Below, one piece after another: positions 1 to 9,820 of a stretch of DNA of 26,800 bases. Position 1 is the stretch's first letter; each line of letters opens with the position of its first letter. Source of the DNA: Podaxis mareebaensis (Eukaryota > Basidiomycota > Agaricomycetes > Agaricales > Agaricaceae). The notes below the pieces were generated by a model that saw only the letters and a program-made list of their open reading frames with translations, was not told where the DNA came from and ran no database searches. Made by a program: the position numbers and the translations under genes. The stretch spans positions 1 through 26,800 of the forward strand of contig JAEUWP010000369.1 of NCBI GenBank assembly GCA_018524725.1, in the 5' to 3' direction.

Positions 1-29
1 GGGGAGGGGGGGGAGATATAATGATGAAA

Positions 30-542
30 TCACTTACTGGAGGGACTGACTGCCTGGGAGGGGAATTGCTTGAGTTGAGTGGTGTGTTTAGGGGATGGGG
101 TATGGCCAGTGGAGAGGGCTGGAAGGCTTGAATGTGAGAATGAGAGGGGTAATAGAGGGGAAGGGCAGCTGGTATTAGGTGGTGGTGGAGTCTGGGGTGG
201 TGAAGTGTCTGGATGTATGCTGTTCCATTCTTCAAAGTCTTCATCCTCATCAGATGGGATGGGAGGTGGAGTTACTGGGCATGGCAGTGTGTTGGCTTGT
301 TGGAATGGGGGGGTTTGAGAAAATAGTCTCTGGGGTTGGTGGTGTCTGCAAGGGAAGAGGTGTTGATAGGCAGGGTCTTGGTATAATGCAGGATTGTCAG
401 TGAAATGTTGTTGAATGTTGTTACAGAGGTCTAGGACCATTCCTCCAGTGTTGATGTTGAGTTGTTGGGCTAAGGCAGTGAGTTGAGCCTTGGACAACCT
501 GGTAAGAGGGAGATTGGCATGATCTCTTGGGCAAGAAGGCAT
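30..542 (-). CDS. hypothetical Pro/Ser-rich protein with SAP-like N-terminus
   Basis: A 170-codon open frame starts at the ATG ending at 542. Residues 15-47 (LSKAQLTALAQQLNI, then a Gly-Gly turn and a second helix-like stretch) loosely resemble the two-helix SAP fold used in DNA or chromatin binding; this is pattern resemblance only. After that the protein is low complexity: an acidic patch (SDEDEDFEEW) followed by long Pro/Thr/Ser runs. A TATAAG-like sequence lies about 30 bp upstream at 569-575 on the minus strand. The frame ends near the window edge, and a downstream exon outside the window is possible. It is divergent from the plus-strand ORF that begins after 634. No known family is recognised. 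The strong compositional bias means it could also be a non-coding low-complexity stretch. Confidence 0.4.
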   Translation of the reverse strand: MPSCPRDHANLPLTRLSKAQLTALAQQLNINTGGMVLDLCNNIQQHFTDNPALYQDPAYQHLFPCRHHQPQRLFSQTPPFQQANTLPCPVTPPPIPSDEDEDFEEWNSIHPDTSPPQTPPPPNTSCPSPLLPLSFSHSSLPALSTGHTPSPKHTTQLKQFPSQAVSPSSK

Positions 543-778
543 GAGGATGTGGTATTTAAGAAGTGTTACTTATAAGGTGGAATGGTGTAGAAGGAGGGTG
601 GTATGAGGCAGAGGTAGTGAAGGAAAATAGGAGTTGAAGGGTGTGTGTCTACTAAGTCACAGTGTCACATGGTGTGTGGACAAGAATATATGCCATGCTC
701 ATTCCTTGCAAGGCATGCCACTTGAGTGCAGTGTTCAATCAACTGAAGTATTTGACTCTTTCAGGTTGACTTGGTTTA

Positions 779-1792
779 ATGCAATACATTGCCAGCTCCA
801 TGCTAACAGACTGGCCAATGAAGTCAGTGCCTGCCTTACTCAGGTTATTGACTTGCCAGGACTTGATCAAGAAAGGCAATACCTCTGAGGCACCCACTGT
901 GCAATTTTGCAAGCACAAGAGGACATATCTGCTTTTCTCCACCCACAAGTTGGACTTAGATCTGGCAACATTACTCACAACCCCTTTCCCTGATGGAACC
1001 AAGGAACTGCTTCAGTATCCAAGCAACTCCATGATGTGGATTGACAACAGCCCAAAACAGGAACTTCTGCAGATTCAGAACTTGTTGTCCCAGATGGCCC
1101 TATCCTCACCCTATCTGACCAATGTGCCACCTGCTATCAATGTAGCAATGTGGGTCATAGGGCAGATCAATGCACAAGATACTATTGCCCCTTCTGCTGC
1201 CACTACACCCCCAGACACTACCAGAACTATTGTTTCCTTAATCCCATCAGAACATGCCCTCCCTTCAACTATGCCAGAATCCTCACTGACTGAGCCCAGC
1301 TCACCATGGCAAGACTTGCTGAACATGCTGCCACTACCAGGCAGCAGGATGGTGGATGAGGAGCTAGTGCTTCCACAAATGATTGATCCCAGGATGCCCA
1401 TTCCCTGACTCTCTCCATTCCAATTTCCTCCTCCTCTGCAGCTTGACCCCCATCATCAGGAAACTCAAACTCTCCTTCACCTGTTCATCCACACTGCCAC
1501 CAAGGTCACACTCTCTTTCAGGCAGGCCTCACCACTGCTGACAACATCTGAGGACCTCAATTCATTGATGAACACCATCACAGATCTCCTCCATGCCTCT
1601 CCCACTATGCAATCAACAACACCATTGTCCCCAGAGCATCTGACCAATGCACTTGCCCTCAACAACAGTCAGCTCAATCAATCAAGCATGCCCTCTGAAG
1701 TGTCATGGACAACACAGGAGAGGGAATGCATGAATATCCTTATGATGATGAAAACATTACTGGTGATGGGGCAGCAAATGGATTACTATTAA
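779..1792 (+). pseudogene. hypothetical ORF with one internal TGA, cut by LTR A
   Basis: One frame runs for 337 codons with a single stop, TGA at 1406-1408, between MPIP and LSPFQFPP. A CGA-to-TGA change (a CpG transition) would explain it. The product is Ser/Pro/Leu-rich and no domain is recognised. The frame crosses the LTR boundary at 1764, so its last nine codons and the TAA are LTR sequence; the original C-terminus must lie on the other side of the inserted element. The true start is uncertain: a second plus-strand frame (634-888) overlaps the start, and a small intron ending at the CTTTCAG near 763 is possible. Call it a truncated gene fragment. It could belong to an older element rather than the host. 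Confidence 0.45.
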
Positions 1793-3237
1793 ATATAACA
1801 AATAAAAGAGATAATGTGAAGTGAAATATAAAATAGTATTACCAAAAGCCACACCCTAGCAAGTTTGTGGGGGACTCTGATTCAGAAATGAAAGGGATAA
1901 TAAAGTGACACAAGATCAAAACACTCACTAGGAATGTAAAAAGGTAAGGGGAAGAGTTGTGAAGGAGTGGGGGAATGTGTATGTGCTTGGTGTTATCTTT
2001 GCTTGATGCAAGGACTTTCTGGATGCTGTTGCCAGGTGGTCTCGATGATTCCCTAGTTCAAGACTGAACTAGACTGTTTGTTCTTAAATTGACAAGTCTC
2101 TGATATAGCATCACTATGATACACAAGTACCAAAGAACTGAAGGTAGTGAGAGTGATCCCTTGCTACTACCAGAAATATACTGACTTGTACCAATGAGTG
2201 CTCTGACTGGTGATATGCAGCTGTGATGTACTCCTAATTAACCCTTGTTAAGGCTAACTTCTGATTCTCAACTTATGGAAACTTCTGAGGGAACTACTGG
2301 GTCTTTGTTCTGGCTCTTGCTAGTAGGTCACATTGACTGAAGGAAACTCCTATAAACACTTAACTATCACTTCAATGATTGTCGAATATACAACAACTCT
2401 CTAAGTGAAGCTCAGCAGGAATTCCCTTGCTTTACCTCACCTCATTGAGGGGATTTTATATTATAAGTTGGGGAGTGATTATAATCTAGTGTTACAATGT
2501 CCTGACTCAACAAAAGATTATGTGTACAAGTACAGAGTCATATAATTTATAATCTACATTACTCTCTACCCAATAGGGTGTTCTGGTGGTGAATGCATAT
2601 GCATTTTTACTGGACGTGTGGACTGACAAAGTATGTGTGTATGATATTTATCAATTCTCACTAACCAAATCTACTATATATATAATACCATTCGTCATTA
2701 TTAACTCAATAATATTATGAATCTTCATTCTCCGTGTTTCTCACTAAGCTGATTTGAATCACTGACTGTTCATGAGTCACTTGGTTTTGTCATCTCATGA
2801 GGTCAATAAATCATTTCTACTGAGATGATGCGTCAATCCCTTAGTTGAGTAGTTCTCTTCTGACTCAGACTTCATCTGCTGAGGTCATAGCTGAGCTAGG
2901 TCTTTGGTGCATAGTGGCAGCTAAGCATACTACTGAACAAGATAATCCCTAGTGTCACTTGCACAAGAAAGGATCCTTGCAAGGATGTGATTAATGAATA
3001 ACCTTCAGTAATATAATCCAGACTTCAGTGATGATACTGAATCAATGGCATATGGATGCATCTAGTCAGTACAGTTTTCCTGATCTAGGTGCCTAAATTA
3101 TACTACTGGGTTGATCCTCATGAGGTGCTGAGGTTTCTTCTAGTGTGGGTTCATAGTTTGTTATTCTAGCCATAAAACTTGATTATATTACATCCTACAT
3201 ACCACTTTCATGGCTGAAAACAGTTTAGGCTGTAACA
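1764..3237 (-). mobile_element. LTR, family A, left copy (1474 bp)
   Basis: Read on the minus strand it begins TGTTACAGCC at 3237 and ends GCCCCATCA at 1764, that is, TG...CA ends. The same sequence recurs in reverse orientation at 5026-6434, and the two copies share the same end points, which defines the boundaries. It lies directly downstream of a purine tract (3238-3250), the arrangement of a 3' LTR in a minus-strand element. A TATA-like stretch is at 2454-2465. The base-level flank ACTGG at 1759-1763 is not repeated at 3238, so this is not a simple solo LTR; its partner LTR should be to the right. Many differences from the other copy are CG versus TG/CA. Confidence 0.85.
2454..2465 (-). 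promoter_or_regulatory. TATA-like box of LTR A (left copy)
   Basis: TTTTATATTATA on the plus strand reads TATAATATAAAA on the minus strand, about mid-LTR, and is conserved in the right copy at 5734-5745. A plausible U3 promoter; not tested. Confidence 0.35.
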
Positions 3238-3250
3238 TCTCCCCCCCACT
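3238..3250 (-). other. polypurine tract next to LTR A
   Basis: Seven Cs within TCTCCCCCCCACT read AGTGGGGGGGAGA on the minus strand and abut the TGTTACAG start of the LTR. This is the classical position of the plus-strand primer of an LTR retrotransposon, and it indicates that the internal region of this element lies to the right of 3238. Confidence 0.6.
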
Positions 3251-4050
3251 ATAAATGACTGTCCTCAGTCACCTTTGTGATGGACTACTGTCAATAGTAT
3301 CTTATGTCTGTACTGGTTCCCTGACTTGGGTCTGACTATGATCCTCACAAGCTGAATCCTCACATCGAGATCACTTGCTGATTTCTAAGGGCTCAATATA
3401 CTTATCTCATCATGAGAATATATGCGGGCATGTCAGGGACACTAGTTAACACTGTAATGTATTCTGCTTATGGAATCTTGTGCAGACTTAGTTCCTCTGC
3501 TATGTGATTCCACAATTCTCTATTTCCTTGTGCTGAGAAATTTCCTAGCTTGAATTTCCAATCTTGAAACCCATAACCCTGGGAATTTTCTGTTGTTCTC
3601 TGAGGCCATAGCTACAGAAAGCTTGGAGTGAGGTTTGTCTGGAGAAGTCTCAAGATTTCTGTTCTCTCGAGTGCTTCTTCTATCTAATTTTAGATTCTTG
3701 CAGATCCCAAACATCCCATTCCTGAGTGCTATAGATCAGCTTCATGAGATCTATGTCATACAGCTATTGATTCCCATTGTGATCCATAGATAATTTCCAG
3801 AACTTCTGTGAATATCAGGTTCATTTCCATTGTGGAAACAGAGAACTCGTATTTTTTGCTACAAGTTTTTACCCTATTTCTAGGATAAACCTGCTCATGT
3901 CTTCTGTATTCTGTGTTAACTAGAAGTTTAATTCTAATTAATTTCTGGGGTGTATCTCATCCAAGTCTGTGGATGTCTGTGTTCTGTTAAATAGAGGAAC
4001 TTGACACTAGCCAATTCCTCACTATTCTGATATCCTCAATTTTTCAAGCT
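3251..4050. other. 800-bp non-coding stretch between polypurine tract and gene 1
   Basis: No convincing protein in any frame; the longest minus-strand ORF (3520-3714) has no recognisable feature. The segment is AT-rich. It should hold the promoter and 5' UTR of gene 1, whose ATG is at 4051, and, if the LTR at 1764-3237 is a 3' LTR, also the 3' untranslated part of that element. Confidence 0.4.
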
Positions 4051-4750
4051 ATGTCTCCAAGCTCACCCATTATCAATGCCCTCAAAACTTTGTCCTCTAA
4101 AGACCTAGAGGCCCTCCTGGCTCAGAAGAGAGCTGAAGAAGAATGCCTCACTAAGGAAGCTCAGGAGAGACAAAAGCAAAAAGAAGAACATTGTGCAAGA
4201 AAGGAGGCCAAATGCCAAGCTCATGAGGAGGCCAAGAAAGAGAAGAAGGCCAAGGCCAAATGTTTGGCTCACAAGGAGGTGGATCATCATGCCAAAGAGG
4301 AAGAAGAGAGAAGGAGACAGGACAAGGTTCATCAAGCTCATGAGCATCAGGAGAGGGCTTGCAAAGATTGCGAGGAAGATGCCCATCAGTGGGATGAGGT
4401 GGAGGCCTGTCTTCAGGCATCAGGTAAGTGTGGATTCCTTCTTAACACCTTGCATCCTAACTTCTATGTTTACTAGTGGTGCTCTCCCTTCCTGCAACTA
4501 TGCAGGCTACAGCAAGAGTGGGTAAGTTACTTGCCCACTTGCTAGAGTCATTTGGTAGGAACTGTTTTCCTACCAAACTTCTCTGTATTACATTTTATTC
4601 TGATGTTGATTTATAGGGCTGTCTCTTACCATCCCTGTGCCCCCTACTCCTCAAGCAGGGCCTTTTAATAGGCCATCCACTCCTCAGAGTAAGTTCTTTT
4701 TGATTTCTATAATCTTTGTACTAATCATCCTCTATTCCCAGCCCCCAAAC
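4051..4750 (+). pseudogene. gene 1, exons 1-4a (coiled-coil start)
   Basis: Start of a seven-exon gene. Exon 1 (4051-4423) encodes about 124 residues: a short Ser/Leu lead, then a long Glu/Lys/Ala/His-rich run with Cys and His at intervals, strongly helical or coiled-coil in character. Introns have standard fungal sites: 4424-4476 (GTAAGT...CTAAC...TAG), 4522-4616 and 4689-4741; exons 2 and 3 are 4477-4521 and 4617-4688. Exon 4 begins at 4742 and is cut after nine bases by LTR B. Exons join in frame throughout. No family is recognised for this N-terminal part. The gene continues at 6855 and 16252. It is labelled pseudogene because large insertions now separate the blocks. Confidence 0.7.
4746..4750. 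repeat. TSD CAAAC, left of LTR B
   Basis: The 5-bp direct repeat matches 6850-6854 and brackets the TG...CA element at 4751-6849; five bases is the usual Gypsy-type target duplication. Confidence 0.85.
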
Positions 4751-5025
4751 TGTTAGGTTGGTCCTTATCACCAGTCACCTAAGCTTTGCTAGGGAGCAGC
4801 TATCTCACTAGATGGTTCACAGAGGCACTAGGATCTAGCAAGAAGGATCACAATAAGAAGGTGGTGAGGCAAGTGTCCAGTTAAGCACACTCAAGAGGTC
4901 AAACTTCTATCAGTTGAGGATATGACCAATAGAGAGTTTACTACCACACTGATTGTGAGCTAATGTCAATCCAGAGATAAAGTGAAAGCAATATTATGAG
5001 ATTTGAGAATATAGGAAGCTTGTGC

Positions 5026-6434
5026 TGTTACAGCCTAAACTGTTTTCAGCCATGAAAGCAGTATCTAGGTTATAATATAATCAAGTCTTATGGTTAGAAT
5101 AACAGACTGTGAACCCACACTAGAAGAAATCTCAGCACCTTGCAAGGATCAACTCAGTAGTATAATTTAGGCACCTAGATCAGGAAAACTGTACTGACTA
5201 GATGCATCCATACACTGTTGATTCAGTATCATCACTGAAGTCAGGATTATATTACTGAAGGTTATTCATTAATCACATCCTCATGAGGATCCTTTCTCAC
5301 ATGAGTGACACTAGGGATTATCTCATTCAGTAGTATGCTTAGCTGCCACTATGCACCAAAGACCTAGCTCAACTATGACCTTGTCTCAATAGAAAGGATT
5401 CATTAACCTCACGAGATGCCAAAACCAAGCGACTCATGAACAGTCAGTGATTCAAATCAGCTTAGTGAGAAACATGGAGAATGAAGATTCATAATACTAT
5501 TGAGTCAATAATGACAAATGGTATTACACACACAGTAGACCTGATCAGTGAGAACTGATAAACATCATACATGCATACTTTGTCCATCCACACATTCAGT
5601 AAAAACACATATGCAGAACACCCTATTGGGTAGAGAGTAATGTAGATTATAAATTATATGACTCTGTACTTGTATGCATAATCTTTTGTTGAGTCAGGAC
5701 ATTGTAACACTAGATTATAATCACTCCCCAACTTATAATATAAAATCCCCTCAATGAGGTGAGGTAAAGCAAGGGAATTCCTGCTGAGCTTCACTTAGAG
5801 GGTTGTTGTATATTTGACAATCATTGAAGTGATAGTTAAGTGTTTATAGGAGTTTCCTTCAGTCAATGTGACCTACTAGCAAGAGCCAGAACAAAGACCC
5901 AGTAGTTCCCTCAGAAGTTTCCATAAGTTGAGAATCAGAAGTTAGCCTTAGCAGGGTTAACTAGGAGTACATCGCAGCTGCGTATTGCTGGTCAGAGCAC
6001 TCATCAGTATGAGTTGGTATATTTCTAAGTAGTAGCGAGGGATCACTCTTGCTACCTTCAGTTCTTTGATACTTGTGTATTGTAGTGATGCTACATCAGA
6101 GACTTGTCAATTTAAGAACAAACAGTCTAGTTTAGTCTTGAACTAGGGAATCATTGAGACCACCTCACAACAGCATCCAGAAGTCCTCACATCAAGCAAA
6201 GATAATACCAAGCACATACACATTCCCCCACTCCTTCACAATCCTTCCCCTTACCTTTTTACATTCCTAGCGAGTGTTTTGATCTTGTGTCACTTTATTA
6301 TCCCTTTCATTTCTGAATCAGAGTCCCCCACAAACTTGCTAGGGTGTGGCTTTTGGTAATACTATTTTATATTTCACTTCACATTATCTCTTTTATTGGT
6401 TACATTCTATAGTAATCCATTTGCTGCCCCATCA
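5026..6434 (+). mobile_element. solo LTR, family A, right copy, nested in LTR B
   Basis: TGTTACAGCC...GCCCCATCA, 1409 bp, near-identical over long stretches to the reverse complement of 1764-3237. The intact LTR B copy at 24380-24400 shows the unoccupied site (GAAGCTTGTGC joined to TTCCAGTAC), proving insertion at this point. The flanks TGTGC and GCACT are not a perfect duplication, so the exact TSD is unclear. No internal coding region is present, so it is a solo LTR. Confidence 0.85.
5734..5745 (+). promoter_or_regulatory. TATA-like box of LTR A (right copy)
   Basis: TATAATATAAAA, about 710 bp from the LTR start; same relative place as in the left copy. Confidence 0.35.
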
Positions 6435-6456
6435 GCACTTCCAGTACATGAGTGGC

Positions 6457-6464
6457 TATTTAAG
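6457..6464 (+). promoter_or_regulatory. TATA-like box of LTR B (left copy)
   Basis: TATTTAAG, conserved in the other LTR B copy at 24357-24364 on the minus strand. Used only to propose the sense direction of this LTR. Confidence 0.3.
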
Positions 6465-6849
6465 CTTTACTTCTAAAGTCCTAAAAGGGTAACTATGATG
6501 AAGTAAACTATGAGTCCAAGAGTCAATAGAGGTGAGGCTACAGAGTGGAGGAAGATGAGAATAGAACAAGACAAGAATAGAAGCTAACAAGAAAGGAAAC
6601 TAACTAAACAAGGAAATCGTACAAGACAGAGTTCAGGCAAGATACAAGAATACAAGGCGAAGAGTCAATAGCAGATAGAAAGAAAACTATTTACTTAGTT
6701 ATATCACAAGTCCATATCTGGGTGAAGCTGTCCATTGGAATCAGAAGAGTAAGAGTCTGGCAACAAGGTGGAACTGGGAATGGTGAAGGTCATGGACTAG
6801 GGCATTGTAGATGTGGTTGCATCAGGGTGTGCTGGGAGGGTTCATAACA

Positions 6850-6854
6850 CAAAC
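6850..6854. repeat. TSD CAAAC, right of LTR B
   Basis: Second copy of the target duplication of the LTR B insertion in exon 4 of gene 1. Confidence 0.85.
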
Positions 6855-7822
6855 CTAAGAAGAAGCATAGACACCTCCAAGCTCCTAAGCTAGGGGAGCC
6901 AATTTGCAAGGAGACATCGTCAGGGGATTTCTATGTCCCCTCTGATTCTCTGGAACTATCACTGTCACCCCATCCTCAGAAGAAATGGGCTTGCAACCCC
7001 TCATCTTCGTGTCCCACTAAAGTTGTGAAGACCTCTACTAGCCAAGATGCTTCCTCACATTCTTGCGAGGCAGGGTCTTCCAATGACAAAGGCAAGAGTA
7101 AAGAGACCACTCCCAAGGCTGGTAAGTCCTCTTCTTTGTCTATATTAGCATTTTTTCTACTAATCTTCTGATTTCTTATCTATAGCCCCATGTACCAATG
7201 AAGAATTGGTTCATGAGCATGGAGTCTTGACTTCTTACCAGTGGCTTAGGCCTGCTGGTAAGTTCTTCTCTCTTCCTCATGTCAAGGAAATGGTACATTC
7301 TTCTTGCTATAATTTCTATCAAGTGTTATCTGATTTGTTCCTATTTCTAGGGACCTGTATGGGCTGAAAATCCCAAGTGCCCCAACTGCATGCACAGCTG
7401 GGTTGCTTGTACACACAAAGTCATTGCACGCAATGACAAGGACAAGGACAAGGACCCAGCTGGCAAGATCTTGTGTCCTCTGGAGGCATCTCTCAAGAGG
7501 GTGCCTTGCCAGACTTGTCAAAACAAAAACCAGCCACATTGTAGTCACACAAAACCCCCATCCCTTGTTCAGAACCTCATGGAGATGTTGCACATGGGCA
7601 CCATCTCTAGTGAGCACTGTAAGTTTATCTTTCTTAGTCTTCTGCCTTGATTCCTGACTTCTAATTTCCAGACCTTTGTAACCACCTATGGGGCTTGAGC
7701 ATCACTTGGACACAAGTCCAAGCACTCAAGCTTCAACACCAGGTGGCTGTGACCAGTTACCAGGCACTACTCTCTGAGTTTGCTCTGGATCTGGTCATGG
7801 CTGAGAAATACCATGCCCCTAA

Positions 7823-7827
<5 letters not shown>
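6855..7827 (+). pseudogene. gene 1, exons 4b-7a (Cys-rich zinc-cluster-like module)
   Basis: Continues exon 4 in frame to 7121, a Ser/Lys-rich segment. Exon 5 is 7186-7257, exon 6 is 7351-7618 and exon 7 starts at 7672; introns are 64, 93 and 53 bp. Exon 6 encodes CPNCMHSWVAC (CX2CX6C) and, about 32 residues later, CQTCQNKNQPHC (CX2CX7C), with an extra Cys in the linker. This resembles the spacing of fungal Zn2Cys6 clusters, though with a much longer linker, so a metal-binding domain is likely but its function is unknown. Exon 5 to exon 6 is one base out of phase with the best acceptor (GGG at 7350-7352), suggesting a one-base slip. Exon 7 is cut by the LINE at 7827. Confidence 0.68.
7813..7827. 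repeat. LINE TSD, left copy
   Basis: ATGCCCCTAATCCTC, identical to 16237-16251. The 15-bp direct repeat immediately precedes the T-run that is the LINE tail. Confidence 0.93.
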
Positions 7828-7861
<34 letters not shown>

Positions 7862-7871
7862 GACGTTTATT
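7828..7871 (-). other. LINE poly(A) tail and polyadenylation signal
   Basis: 29 Ts at 7828-7856, then TTTATT at 7866-7871 (AATAAA on the minus strand). The nested copy has the equivalent AATAAA at 13623-13628. Confidence 0.85.
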
Positions 7872-8109
7872 ACACTAGACTAGCTAATACAAACGGGTGC
7901 ATGGTAGCAGTCCCAATAACGAAACCAGAAAAGAGAGAAAAGGAAAGCAAGAAGTAACATAGTGATAGGAGAGGAGGAGATGGAAGTAATTAAACTACCC
8001 TAGTATGGACTACCTTAACACATCATAGAAGGAGGAGTGAAATGAGAGAGGGGAGGGAAGTATAGAAGTGGGGGAGCTAGCTATGAGTCAGAAGATGAGG
8101 AAAAGGCCT
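7872..8109 (-). other. LINE 3' untranslated region
   Basis: Lies between the ORF2 stop (8110-8112) and the polyadenylation signal. Its end (GCTAGTCTAGTG) matches the same segment of the nested copy, confirming they are one family. No ORF of note. Confidence 0.6.
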
Positions 8110-8299
8110 TCAGTGTATGTCTAGGACTCTGTTTCTTGCAAGTCACTCTCTGCAGTTGAGGTGGTGGGTGGTGAACTCCTCCTGGGTGATGGGTCCTTGT
8201 ATCTGGTTGGCAAATGAGGACACTGTGGGGTTCTGGTCGAGGAATTGGATAACCCAGTAAAAACTGTCATGGGCTCCTACTGGGTATTGGAAGCATGGG

Positions 8300-9120
8300 C
8301 AGTCATCAAGGATATGGCCATGAGTTTCTAGTGGCTCACCACATGGGCAGGAGGTGATGTGGCACCCAGGGAAGAAGCACTGTCAGAAGGCACCAATGGG
8401 CACATGATTGGTGATGCAGTGCATAAAGCACATGCATAATTGGGTGTTCTTTCCAAGGGGTGAGTTGAGCCAAGTGCCACCTTTGGCATACTTGGGTTGG
8501 AGGGGCTGCTCAGCAGGGTTGAGTAGTGGGAGCCATGATTGACCATGGTACATCAGATTGTTTATGTGTTGTTGCCAGAGGGACAGGCATTTTTGCATAT
8601 AATGTTTGCAGATGAATCTGAGGGATGTGTGGATTGGTTGACAATGCAGGTTAGGAAGGCAGAGCAATTTCGCTAGGGTGTGCACCTTGTGGTGGATGGA
8701 CCAGTTGGCAGACAATGGGATGGACCAGAAATGGACATGGTTAAGGGGAGAGGAGGAGAGCCAGGAGTGGAGGAGAGGGGTAACCACAATGGAATCTGGA
8801 TGCACACTGTGGGGCCTATAAGAGAATAAGAGTTTAGCAGAAGAGATTGAGTCCATAAAAACTATGATAGATGAGATATTGAGAGACTGAGAGAAAGAGA
8901 TGGAGGAAAAGAGACTGAGGCATAAGGTGTACAATTCAGAATCAGATGTAGTTACTTCACCACAAGGATGAACTGCAGAAGATAGAATGTCAGACTCAGA
9001 AGAATTGAAGATGAAAAAAGCAGAAGTGGTGGATAGAGAGGGGTTGGAGGGAACAGAACCATCAGTGGCTACTAATAGAGAAACTGGGGAGGAGAAGGCA
9101 AGGTCTCAGGCACAGGAGGC
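8300..9120 (-). other. LINE RNase H domain and C-terminal CCHC motif
   Basis: VATDGS, CGEVTTSDSELY and VFMDSISSAK give the D-E-D residues of RNase H; the second Asp block reads VFTDS in the nested copy. Downstream, CPCGEPLET...HILDDCPCF is the Cys-Cys-His-Cys finger typical of LINE C-termini. Confidence 0.8.
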
Positions 9121-9820
9121 ATTGGCAATATGAAGTGCCATGGCACCTTCTTTCAAAGGATCAGGACACTCAAAGAATTTGATTTGATCACTAAACAAGT
9201 CTAGCAGGCACTGGCCAGGTTTGGCACTGGGGTGAAGGTGCTGAAACTGGTCCATGACCAGTTGGGTGTCTGAAACAAAGTCGAGTGCTGAAGAGCACTG
9301 TTTGGTTTGGTGTGTCTAATGGGTTGACATTGCAGGTGAGAAGTTTGAGGGGGTGGGATGAAGGGAGGGTGTGGAAGTGGAGGAAGCAGCACTTGGTGAG
9401 CTTGAAAAGATGGAGTTGAATGGGAATGAGGCCTGCAATGGCCTCAACCCCACCAGAGGGAGTGGTACAGAATGCACTGGTGATCCAAAGGGTGGCTTGA
9501 TGTTGCATTCTTTGTAGGGACTTGATGAGACCCCGATAGTGAGCATTGCAGTTGAACCATAGTCAGAAGCTGTAGATGGTGATGGGAACAATGCAGGATT
9601 GGTAAAGGAGTCTCTTGTGTAGTGGGGAGAGGCTGCAGATTGAGTTGCCCAGCATGCACATGCAACAGACAGTAGAGAGCACCTTGGTCAAATAGAATCG
9701 GATGTGTTCCTTGAATGTGAGGCTTCTGTCAAACCAGAAGCCAAGGTAGCAGAGATATGGTTTTGGTCAGATGGTTAGGGAGTTGTTGATAACAACAGGG
9801 GGATTGGGTTCATGGGATGG

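Larger units (their letters stand above)
4751..6849 (+). mobile_element. solo LTR, family B (internally deleted, hosting LTR A)
   Basis: Starts TGTTAGGTTGG and ends TTCATAACA, flanked by CAAAC. Its own sequence is 4751-5025 plus 6435-6849, about 690 bp; the rest is a nested LTR A. It matches the reverse complement of 23295-24656 at both ends, but 674 bp corresponding to most of the ORF of that copy is missing, with the break at a repeated GAACTT. Orientation is set from a TATTTAAG box at 6457-6464 and is tentative. It sits inside exon 4 of gene 1; removing it together with one TSD copy restores the reading frame across exon 4. Confidence 0.88.

Noticed and set aside
3520..3714. 64-codon minus-strand ORF
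   Set aside because: No motif, no neighbour in frame, and short enough for chance.
4105..4420. Two minus-strand ORFs opposite exon 1 of gene 1, one highly hydrophobic
   Set aside because: The hydrophobicity is the complement of Glu/Lys codons on the plus strand; exon 1 has proper start and splice sites.
4751..6849. DNA transposon or MITE with inverted termini
   Set aside because: The TGTTAGG/CATAACA ends are not a long inverted repeat, and the 5-bp TSD with TG...CA ends fits an LTR better.
7816..7883. Poly-Phe extension of the gene 1 reading frame
   Set aside because: The Phe run is the T-stretch of the LINE tail, not part of the protein.
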